Below are positions 1 through 5,136 of a stretch of 5,136 nucleotides of DNA, in pieces. The notes below the pieces were generated by a model. That model was not told where the DNA came from. It worked only from the letters and a program-made list of their open reading frames with translations, and did not search any database. The stretch is taken from positions 5,980 through 11,115 of the forward strand of contig JAESRU010000045.1 in the NCBI GenBank assembly GCA_016764455.1. Direction: 5' to 3'. The stretch's first letter is position 1. Every line of letters begins with the position of its first letter. The translations under genes were made by a program, and so were the position numbers. This stretch comes from Hyphomicrobiales bacterium. Its GTDB lineage: Bacteria; Pseudomonadota; Alphaproteobacteria; Rhizobiales; NORP267.

Positions 1-231
1 GCCGTATGCCGCTGGAATATTTCGCCTGGCAGCGAGAGCGATGAGATGCGGATCAAGATTGCGGATATGCGACGTTACGCGTTCCAGGAGCAGGACGAAC
101 CGTTGATCATGGCCCAACACAAGATGATGCAAATGTTTGCCCCTGAAGATCTGGACCCGGTCTTTTTGGAGGTTGATGTTGGTATTGTTCGGTGGCGTCG
201 TATTATCGAAAAAATGCGTGAGGCAGACTAA
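1..231 (+). CDS. Rieske-type aromatic-ring oxygenase/demethylase large subunit, C-terminal end (5' truncated)
   Basis: The frame is open from the first base and ends at TAA 229-231, giving the last 76 residues of a protein whose start lies left of the window. The N-terminal Rieske [2Fe-2S] domain and the mononuclear iron site are therefore not visible. What remains looks like the end of the VanA-type catalytic domain: a segment with Gln-Glu-Gln-Asp-Glu-Pro-Leu-Ile-x-Ala-Gln (about residues 29-39 of the fragment), as in the 'D-x-P-x-I-x-A-Q' region of this family, then a final strand and helix with Asp-x-Gly-x-Val-Arg-x-Arg-Arg-Ile-Ile. Enzymes of this family use O2 and electrons from a reductase to hydroxylate or O-/N-demethylate small substrates. 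The family call is reinforced by the VanB-type reductase gene 57 bases downstream on the same strand. The substrate cannot be told: vanillate, dicamba, carnitine and other demethylases share this ending. Confidence 0.8.
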   Translation, partial: AVCRWNISPGSESDEMRIKIADMRRYAFQEQDEPLIMAQHKMMQMFAPEDLDPVFLEVDVGIVRWRRIIEKMREAD

Positions 232-238
232 ATATGTG

Positions 239-251
239 GCAATGACATTGC
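239..251. repeat. 13-base palindrome between oxygenase and reductase genes
   Basis: GCAATG-A-CATTGC is a perfect dyad with a one-base centre, lying 7 bases after the oxygenase stop codon. The right arm CATTGC occurs again at 280-285, between the reductase Shine-Dalgarno (GAGAGG, 274-279) and its GTG start (289). In mRNA the left arm could therefore pair with either copy. The dyad is directly visible; any role in coupling or tuning reductase translation is inference. Confidence 0.4.
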
Positions 252-288
252 TGCCGGGAAAATTATCAACGATGAGAGGCATTGCAGC

Positions 289-1239
289 GTGAGCCGAATA
301 CCTGTTGTTGTTGATGCCATAGATGATGTGGCAGCGGATGTTCGCTTGCTTAGCTTGCGGGCGGCGAATGGCGAACCTCTGCCACCCGCTGGTCCTGGTG
401 ATCATGTTGATCTTTTTTTGCGTGAGGGTTTAGTCCGGCAATATTCACTTACCAATGGTCCCGACGACCGGGCGCATTACCACCTAGCAGTGAAGCGTGA
501 ACCGGCTTCACGCGGCGGCTCTGTTTATGTGCATGACGATTTGGTTGTGGGTTCACAATTACAAATTTCAGCGCCCCGGAATAATTTTCTCCTGGATAAA
601 GGTGCCGGTCCGGCTTTGCTATTTGCCGGTGGTATCGGCATCACGCCGATCCTGTCGATGGTCCGCTATTTGTATGCGGCCGAACGGGTGTTCGATCTGT
701 CCTACTTTGTGCGAGACGAAGGCAGTGCGCTTTTTCAAGGCGAATTACGGGCGTATGACGGGTCGCAGCATTTGTATTTAGCGCACGGGCCAGATGACAC
801 CCGCAAGGTTGTTGACGAAGCGCTGGCGAGCATGACAGAGGCGGCGCATGTTTATGTTTGTGGTCCTGCTGCATTTATGGATTGCGTGCTGGATAGCGCT
901 GTTGCAAACGGGTTTCCGCCTGAGGCTTTTCATATGGAATCTTTCACGGCGGCCGGCATTGTGGAAAATAGCGATACGTTTGAAGTCAAATTGGCCAAGG
1001 CTGGCTTGACGGTAATTGTCGGTGCCGACGAGACAATAGCAGAAGCCTTGTTGAGAGAAGGCTTTGAGGTTGAATTGTCCTGCGAACAGGGGATTTGCGG
1101 CACCTGCTGCGTAAAGGTGCTGGAAGGCGTCCCCAAACACGAAGATCAGTTTTTTACTGATGGCGAAAAGGAAAAAGGCGACCAGATATGCGTATGCGTG
1201 AGCCGTTCGTTGCAAGGGCCATTGCTGCTTGATTTGTGA
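289..1239 (+). CDS. VanB/PDR-type oxygenase reductase (flavin, NAD(P) and [2Fe-2S] domains)
   Basis: This cytoplasmic 316-residue protein should pass electrons from NAD(P)H through flavin and a plant-type [2Fe-2S] cluster to the Rieske oxygenase encoded just upstream. Domains in order: a flavin-binding barrel with Arg50-Gln-Tyr-Ser-Leu-Thr-Asn (the R-x-Y-S flavin motif) and Gly-Gly-Ser-Val near residues 76-79; a nucleotide-binding domain with Gly-Gly-Ile-Gly-Ile-Thr-Pro-Ile at 114-121, Cys-Gly-Pro at 191-193 and His-Met-Glu-Ser-Phe at 215-219; and a C-terminal ferredoxin domain with Cys265-x4-Cys270-x2-Cys273 and a distal Cys303 (in Cys-Val-Ser-Arg). Cys274 and Cys301 are additional. Length and domain order are normal for the phthalate dioxygenase reductase/VanB group, which typically uses FMN. 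The GTG start is supported by GAGAGG at 274-279, nine bases upstream; there is no in-frame ATG near it. The 57-base gap to the oxygenase suggests co-transcription. Confidence 0.93.
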   Translation: MSRIPVVVDAIDDVAADVRLLSLRAANGEPLPPAGPGDHVDLFLREGLVRQYSLTNGPDDRAHYHLAVKREPASRGGSVYVHDDLVVGSQLQISAPRNNFLLDKGAGPALLFAGGIGITPILSMVRYLYAAERVFDLSYFVRDEGSALFQGELRAYDGSQHLYLAHGPDDTRKVVDEALASMTEAAHVYVCGPAAFMDCVLDSAVANGFPPEAFHMESFTAAGIVENSDTFEVKLAKAGLTVIVGADETIAEALLREGFEVELSCEQGICGTCCVKVLEGVPKHEDQFFTDGEKEKGDQICVCVSRSLQGPLLLDL

Positions 1240-1462
1240 TTTTTTATGGATCGGCTGAATTGTTTCAAAATCAGTATTCATAAATTTTATTGATATATAC
1301 CGGAAAGCTTTGAAATTGCATGGGGCAGCCAGTGCGGGGCAAAGTTTCAAGACGCTATGCGCATCTCTCATTCGTTTCCGTTGAATTGATTATTTTATCG
1401 CCGGGGTAGAGGGTTGGCTTCAAAGTGCCAGAATGACCACGTCTCAATGAAAAGGGGATGAA
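1240..1462. promoter_or_regulatory. Gap upstream of the thiol dioxygenase gene; AT-rich, with TTTCAA-type repeats
   Basis: No gene is supported in this 223-base gap. Its first part (about 1240-1300) is AT-rich and could hold a promoter, but I found no convincing -35/-10 pair with normal spacing. Recurrent short words are visible: TTTCAAA at 1263-1269, its inverted form TTTGAAA at 1309-1315, TTTCAAG at 1345-1351 and TTCAAAG at 1419-1425. The last copy lies inside a small dyad, TGGC-N8-GCCA (1415-1430). GGGGCA is directly repeated at 1322-1327 and 1336-1341. Such a gap would suit a separately regulated promoter for the next gene, possibly a target of the LysR protein encoded downstream; this is inference. 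Confidence 0.3.
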
Positions 1463-2017
1463 ATGCATAAACGAATTGAGCATCTTGTCGATGAGTTGAA
1501 AACAATCACTTCAAGCGGATTGTCTACTGAGAAGATCATCGAGGCTGTGCGCCCCTTGGTCAAAGACCTTGCGGATAACCCGGATTGGGTGCAGCCAGAA
1601 TATCGCACCTGCAAGTCAGAACAAGGTTTTGGCGTTCACCTGCTTCACGAGCAAGAAGACCATACGCTGGCAATTCTGGTTGCGGCATGGCTACCGGGGT
1701 TCGGAATTCCTCCGCACAACCATGGAACCTGGTCGGTTGTTGCCGGCATCGAAGGTGTGGAACGAAATTATCTATGGGACCTTGTTGAGCATGATTCCAA
1801 GACCGGCCATGCAAAGATCGTTGAGACGAGCCACCTTGACCTTGGACCAGGTGATATCATGTCGAACAAGGAATCTGATATCCACAGCATCAAGAACCTG
1901 ACGGACGAGGTCACGCTGTCGTTGCATGTCTATGGGAAAAATATAAATAATACCGAGCGGTATGGATATGATCCTGAGGCAAATTCCTTTGCACGTCTGA
2001 CCGTGAAAATTGAGTGA
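1463..2017 (+). CDS. Cupin-fold thiol dioxygenase (cysteine / 3-mercaptopropionate dioxygenase family)
   Basis: This 184-residue cytoplasmic protein belongs to the non-haem Fe(II) thiol dioxygenases, which add O2 to a thiol to give a sulfinate. The sequence Pro-Pro-His85-Asn-His87-Gly-Thr-Trp supplies two iron ligands, and His141 (in Asp-Ile-His-Ser-Ile) is the expected third. Ser153-Leu-His155-Val-Tyr157 matches the family's conserved Ser-His-Tyr outer-sphere triad. After it, Gly-Lys-Asn-Ile-Asn-Asn-Thr-Glu-Arg166 parallels the region of 3-mercaptopropionate dioxygenases where an arginine binds the substrate carboxylate. I see no counterpart of the substrate-binding arginine near residue 60 of mammalian cysteine dioxygenase. 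This favours a bacterial 3-mercapto-acid-type enzyme over true cysteine dioxygenase, but the exact thiol is unknown and a related function is possible. Length is normal. The ATG follows AAAGGGGA (1451-1458). The gene stands alone between two gaps of about 200 bases. Confidence 0.82.
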   Translation: MHKRIEHLVDELKTITSSGLSTEKIIEAVRPLVKDLADNPDWVQPEYRTCKSEQGFGVHLLHEQEDHTLAILVAAWLPGFGIPPHNHGTWSVVAGIEGVERNYLWDLVEHDSKTGHAKIVETSHLDLGPGDIMSNKESDIHSIKNLTDEVTLSLHVYGKNINNTERYGYDPEANSFARLTVKIE

Positions 2018-2054
2018 TCCAGAGACTGGAAAAGATATATTCAGCTCTCTGGAT
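2017..2054 (+). terminator. Hairpin at the end of the thiol dioxygenase gene (possible terminator)
   Basis: ATCCAGAGA (2017-2025, starting on the last base of the stop codon) and TCTCTGGAT (2046-2054) are perfect 9-base complements. CTG 2026-2028 and CAG 2042-2044 can extend the stem across one bulged C (2045), leaving a 13-base AT-rich loop. No T-run follows, so this is not a classic intrinsic terminator. It could protect the 3' end of the transcript or pause transcription. Confidence 0.4.
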
Positions 2055-2102
2055 ATTGGCGAAAGGAGCCGTGCATATAGCGTGTGCCCTTCTGGCTTCC
2101 GC

Positions 2103-2155
2103 AACACTGTGTTTTTCAAAATCTTCTGAAAATTTTATTCTGGCGCGAGAAGATT
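2103..2155. promoter_or_regulatory. Cluster of three dyads upstream of the LysR gene (possible operator region)
   Basis: Three overlapping or adjacent inverted repeats fall between 110 and 60 bases before the regulator start: AACAC-T-GTGTT (2103-2113); TTTTCA-N8-TGAAAA (2113-2118 and 2127-2132); and AATCTTCT-N20-AGAAGATT (2120-2127 and 2148-2155). LysR-type regulators usually bind interrupted dyads near their own promoters and repress themselves. The second dyad is close to, but not exactly, the T-N11-A pattern. The repeats are visible in the sequence; their use by this regulator is inference. Confidence 0.35.
2113..2141 (+). promoter_or_regulatory. Candidate sigma-70-like promoter for the LysR gene
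   Basis: TTTTCA (2113-2118) as -35 and TATTCT (2136-2141) as -10 are separated by 17 bases; each matches four of six consensus positions. The -35 overlaps the TTTTCA/TGAAAA dyad, which would suit autoregulation. Matches of this quality occur by chance in AT-rich DNA, so this is only a candidate. Confidence 0.25.
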
Positions 2156-2201
2156 GGAAAATAAGACAGACACCAATAACACTTGTTTGAATTTCAGGCG
2201 G

Positions 2202-2208
2202 AAGGAGG
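2202..2208 (+). promoter_or_regulatory. Strong ribosome binding site that sets the LysR start
   Basis: AAGGAGG is a near-perfect Shine-Dalgarno sequence seven bases before ATG 2216. It decides against the longer frame beginning at TTG 2183, for which the site would lie inside the coding region. Confidence 0.85.
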
Positions 2209-2215
2209 ACAAAGA

Positions 2216-3166
2216 ATGGCGGTGACCCTTAATCGATTGAGGACATTTGTGGTCCTTGCTAAAACCGGCAGCTTCCAGAGAACTTCAGATATTGTCGGGC
2301 GGAGCCAGCCTGCTGTTAGCGAACAAATTCGCAGCCTGGAAGAAAGCCTGGGTGTCCCGCTTTTCCATCGCAAAACCAGGAGTGTATCACTCACCCAGGT
2401 AGGCGAACTTTTGTTCTCTCGGGTCGAACGTATCCTGGCTGAGTTGGACGACCTTCTGAACGATGTGCAGGATATTGCCACATTGGAATCTGGCCAAGTT
2501 CGCATTGGCGTTACGCCAACGCTGGCAGGATATATGCTGCCGCAAATCCTCCAGTCGTATCAAGATAAATTCCCCGGGGTTCGGGTACATTTCGTAGATG
2601 AGCCGACGCTGACACTTGAGCGGATGGTGATTGACCGCGAACTGGATTTTTATTTTGGACCAAAGCCAACCTTGAATTCAGGACTGAGTTTCAGTGTTGT
2701 GGCGAAAGACGAATATGTGGTTGTTGTTCCAAAAAATCACCCTTTGTCGAAGAAGAAAAAAGTATCCATCGATGCGTTGAAAAAAGAGAATTTTCTTCTT
2801 ATGAAGCCAGGCACCATGGTTCGAAGGGAAGTTGATGAATTTTTCGCTGGACGCTCTATTCGCATTGAGCCGATTGAAGAGGTTTCAAATCATTTTACCC
2901 TTGGGGGTTTGGTGGCTGCCGGGCGTGGAATAACCATGTTGCCGTATCTGGCACTCTTGCTGATAGGTCATCCGGGTATTGCGATCGTCAGGATTTCTGA
3001 CGCAACATTGTATCGGGATCTGGGAATTGCGACACGCGGCGATTATCGTCCAGCACCTGCTGTAACTGCATTTATGAACATGATGGTGCCTTTTGTGAAA
3101 AGGCAATGTGGAAAGCATAATCGGCAATCCGGAGAATTCCCAAAAAACCTGGATACCAACCTGTAG
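2216..3166 (+). CDS. LysR-type transcriptional regulator
   Basis: This is a 316-residue DNA-binding regulator of normal LysR length. The N-terminal winged helix-turn-helix (about residues 5-65) shows the family pattern: Leu-Arg-Thr-Phe-Val-Val-Leu-Ala near 8-15, the recognition segment Ser-Gln-Pro-Ala-Val-Ser-Glu-Gln-Ile-Arg-Ser-Leu-Glu at 30-42, and Leu-Gly-Val-Pro-Leu-Phe-His-Arg at 45-52. A linker helix follows (about 66-90), then a periplasmic-binding-protein-like effector domain from about residue 94, with Gly-Arg-Gly-Ile-Thr-Met-Leu-Pro at 236-243. The ATG at 2216 is chosen because AAGGAGG lies seven bases upstream; a longer frame from TTG 2183 would add 11 residues across that site. 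The gene runs in the same direction as its neighbours rather than divergently, which is less usual for LysR genes. It sits between the thiol dioxygenase and the B12 mutase, so it probably controls one or both sides; the inducer is unknown. Confidence 0.93.
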   Translation: MAVTLNRLRTFVVLAKTGSFQRTSDIVGRSQPAVSEQIRSLEESLGVPLFHRKTRSVSLTQVGELLFSRVERILAELDDLLNDVQDIATLESGQVRIGVTPTLAGYMLPQILQSYQDKFPGVRVHFVDEPTLTLERMVIDRELDFYFGPKPTLNSGLSFSVVAKDEYVVVVPKNHPLSKKKKVSIDALKKENFLLMKPGTMVRREVDEFFAGRSIRIEPIEEVSNHFTLGGLVAAGRGITMLPYLALLLIGHPGIAIVRISDATLYRDLGIATRGDYRPAPAVTAFMNMMVPFVKRQCGKHNRQSGEFPKNLDTNL

Positions 3167-3385
3167 CCCCTGGAATGGTTTTATCTTGTCTCGGAGAACC
3201 TTTAATGCCCAATTGTGAAGGCAGGATCAGAATAATTTTCCCTGAATTTGTGACTATGCAAATAATGCTGTGTGGATATGTAGAGGCATCGTAATATGTG
3301 TCGTTGCACCATTTGCTGATGGGTTTGCATGCGCCGGATTGGCGACAACATGGCCCACACCCACAATATATTGTTCGGGGCAAGA
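3167..3385. other. Gap between the LysR and mutase genes, no gene seen
   Basis: I find no supportable gene or clear promoter here. A short hairpin-forming word, CGCC-GGATT-GGCG (3332-3344), lies 42 bases before the chosen mutase start. The mutase reading frame is open back to a TGA at 3317-3319, so ATG 3329 or ATG 3350 would place the last 36-57 bases in the coding region. Confidence 0.4.
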
Positions 3386-5136
3386 ATGATTTCAAAATTT
3401 GCCACGCCTGCCACACCTGCTGCCAAGTCTCATTGTGACCGACGGATCATATTTCCAGAGCCCAAACTTCCCGATGCAAAATCTGTATTGGAACGTGGGC
3501 GTGAGCTTGCATCCAGCGTGAGAGTGGGCAGATCAGCTTTTCTCGACGAGATGAATGTATCTTGCGAGGCTGCGTACAAGAATATTTGCAACGCCAATGC
3601 TGAAATCATGATCCATTCGCAAATTGGATATCGGGATCCTGCAAAGACCAAGCGCGCTTATCGCGAAATTTGGCAACGCGCTGGCGAACGCAACGCTCGG
3701 GTGGACCGATATGGAATTTGTCTGGATTGGTCCATGGGTTTCAAACGCGCGGATAGAAAAACTGCGCAAAAGGGAACAGGGCTAATTCTGGCCTCAGAAG
3801 ACGCCTTTGCCGACCTGACATCTCAGGCGCCGGTTGCGGCGCATTTTGGTGACTTTGTGATGGGCATGCCAGCTGCGTTGGAAAATACGGTTGCAGCTCT
3901 CAAGGCGGGTTCTACGGCGATTGGTAATCTGGGTCAATATTTCACCTTTCGCCTGCCGGGATGGAATGATGATGTCGCGGATACTGAAGTGACACTGGAG
4001 GCATTGGCGCTGGCCGCCGCGCAACCGGTGCCAGTGCTGATCCATTCTAATCTGGATGATGGTTTTGCAGCGCTCTTTACTGATCTTGCCTGCAGCTTGG
4101 GAGCTGTATTGCTTGAGCAATATATCGTTGAAGATTTGATTGGTGGAAAAATGAGCCATTGTTACGGGCATAGTTTTTCCGAGCCTGCCAAGCGCCTTGC
4201 ATTTCAACTGGCACTTGAACAGGTATCCAACAATCCAGGAACCATGGTTTACGGCAATACCGTTGCCTATGAGGGAGACGGGCCGGAAAACTATTCAGCT
4301 TTGGCTTCGTATTTGAGTATCGATGCAGCAGCGCAAATTTATCGGCCATCTGGTCACGCCATCAATCCGGTTCCGATCACCGAAGCAGCCCGAATTCCTG
4401 ATATTGATGAAGTGGTTGATGCGGTAGCGTTTGCCGGTCGCATGATCGAGCAGACGAAAAGCAATGATAGTGTCTTTGATTTTGAACAAGCAGAATTGAC
4501 CGCAAACCAACTTGTCGAAGGAGCTGTAAAATTCAAACAAGCCGTACTGGACGGGTTGGAACTGGGCGGGATCGACACAGATAATCCATTTGAAATGCTT
4601 CTTTCCTTGAGGCGAATTGGCGCCAATCAACTGGAGGAAGAATTTGGGCCAGGGGGTGAGGACAAGACCCGCCGACATGGCCGCGTCCCAATCGTGCAGG
4701 CAAGTACAATCAGCGCGCTTGAAATATCTGCTGGAAAAAAATTTCGGGCAATCAATAAAACCCAATGCGAGATAATCAAAAAGGGCAAATTGAAGCTAGT
4801 TGTCTGTACCACCGACGTCCATGAATACGGCAAGATTTTGCTGGAAGAATTGCTTGGAAAATTTGAAGTTGAAGTCATCGATGCCGGTGTTCATGCGAAC
4901 CCGGATACAATTGCTTCCATGGTGTGGACCAAAAATGCAGATGCGATTGCAATCAGCACCTATAACGGGATCGCATTGGATTATCTGAAGCAATTGAGGA
5001 AGACGTTGCTGGATAACGACATCGATGTTCCGATCCTGATGGGCGGCAAAACGAACCAGATTCCGCAGGGGTCAAATACCAGCCTGCCCGTCGATGTGTC
5101 GAAAGAGCTCGGCCAAGAAGGCGCGCTGGTCTGTCG
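3386..5136 (+). CDS. B12-dependent carbon-skeleton mutase, glutamate-mutase-like, with fused cobalamin domain (3' truncated)
   Basis: The frame stays open from ATG 3386 to the window edge: 583 codons and two bases, no stop. The C-terminal part (about residues 466-583) is a cobalamin-binding domain: Asp477-Val-His479-Glu-Tyr-Gly482 is the D-x-H-x-x-G motif whose His replaces dimethylbenzimidazole as lower cobalt ligand, followed by Ser524-Thr-Tyr-Asn-Gly and Met-Gly553-Gly554-Lys. The pattern 'Ala-Asp-Ala-Ile-x-x-Ser ... Leu-Arg ... Gly-Gly' resembles the small (S) subunit of glutamate mutase. Upstream, about residues 100-355, the sequence aligns loosely with the glutamate mutase E barrel, including Lys173-Ala-Gly and a Tyr319-Arg-Pro ... 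His324-Ala-Ile segment. Such enzymes use adenosylcobalamin to swap a hydrogen with a neighbouring carbon group by a radical route. E and S are separate chains in classical clostridial glutamate mutase; here they appear fused. Two of three glutamate-holding arginines seem absent, so the substrate may differ. GGGG (3377-3380) favours ATG 3386; ATG 3350 or 3329 are possible. Roughly 30-50 residues are probably missing at the end. Confidence 0.75.
   Translation, partial: MISKFATPATPAAKSHCDRRIIFPEPKLPDAKSVLERGRELASSVRVGRSAFLDEMNVSCEAAYKNICNANAEIMIHSQIGYRDPAKTKRAYREIWQRAGERNARVDRYGICLDWSMGFKRADRKTAQKGTGLILASEDAFADLTSQAPVAAHFGDFVMGMPAALENTVAALKAGSTAIGNLGQYFTFRLPGWNDDVADTEVTLEALALAAAQPVPVLIHSNLDDGFAALFTDLACSLGAVLLEQYIVEDLIGGKMSHCYGHSFSEPAKRLAFQLALEQVSNNPGTMVYGNTVAYEGDGPENYSALASYLSIDAAAQIYRPSGHAINPVPITEAARIPDIDEVVDAVAFAGRMIEQTKSNDSVFDFEQAELTANQLVEGAVKFKQAVLDGLELGGIDTDNPFEMLLSLRRIGANQLEEEFGPGGEDKTRRHGRVPIVQASTISALEISAGKKFRAINKTQCEIIKKGKLKLVVCTTDVHEYGKILLEELLGKFEVEVIDAGVHANPDTIASMVWTKNADAIAISTYNGIALDYLKQLRKTLLDNDIDVPILMGGKTNQIPQGSNTSLPVDVSKELGQEGALVC

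Noticed and set aside
1240..1246. T-run right after the reductase stop as an intrinsic terminator
   Set aside because: The preceding sequence offers only a weak four-pair stem (CAAG/CTTG), so a terminator call is not supported.
778..1371. 197-codon open frame on the minus strand
   Set aside because: It lies antisense to the well-supported reductase gene, matches no family I recognise and has the low-complexity look of a shadow frame.
1569..1901. Alternative plus-strand frames inside the thiol dioxygenase gene
   Set aside because: They overlap a frame with a complete iron site and Ser-His-Tyr triad, and have no domain signal.
2183..2215. Longer LysR start at TTG 2183
   Set aside because: It would bury a near-perfect AAGGAGG ribosome site in coding sequence, and LysR proteins normally begin only a few residues before the helix-turn-helix, as ATG 2216 does.
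3332..3344. CGCC-GGATT-GGCG as a terminator of the LysR gene
   Set aside because: The stem has only four pairs, there is no T-run after it, and it is 166 bases beyond the stop and possibly inside an extended mutase frame.
3794..4765. Several minus-strand open frames of 90-156 codons across the right third
   Set aside because: They overlap the plus-strand mutase frame, which runs unbroken for 583 codons with clear cobalamin-domain motifs. The minus frames overlap one another and show no recognisable domains.

Overview
The window reads as bacterial DNA, most likely from a proteobacterium. The genes are compact and all on the + strand, with Shine-Dalgarno sequences and one GTG start, and G+C looks close to half. 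The class cannot be fixed from this sequence; an alphaproteobacterium is plausible but is only an inference. I see no tRNA, rRNA, CRISPR array, insertion sequence or phage gene.

Layout, left to right: (1) positions 1-231, the C-terminal end of a Rieske-type oxygenase large subunit of the vanillate demethylase (VanA) type; (2) 289-1239, its likely electron-transfer partner, a VanB/phthalate-dioxygenase-reductase-type flavin, NAD and [2Fe-2S] protein; (3) 1463-2017, a small cupin of the thiol dioxygenase family (cysteine / 3-mercaptopropionate dioxygenase type) with the iron-binding histidines and the Ser-His-Tyr triad present; (4) 2216-3166, a LysR-type regulator; (5) 3386 to the end of the window, a long open frame running off the right edge. 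Gene 5 has a glutamate-mutase-E-like barrel followed by a B12-binding domain with the Asp-x-His-x-x-Gly motif, so it looks like a one-chain adenosylcobalamin-dependent carbon-skeleton mutase.

The set resembles a catabolic locus. A Rieske oxygenase and reductase could hydroxylate or demethylate a small substrate, a thiol dioxygenase could oxidise a thiol to a sulfinate, a B12 mutase could rearrange a carbon skeleton, and a LysR protein could switch the set on. The individual families are well supported. That they form one pathway is inference from adjacency, and the substrate is unknown. The most interesting element is the mutase: by hand alignment it seems to lack two of the three arginines that hold glutamate in glutamate mutase, which suggests a different substrate.

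The three longer gaps (1240-1462, 2018-2215, 3167-3385) contain no supportable gene. The first two hold short dyads and a hairpin that may be regulatory.
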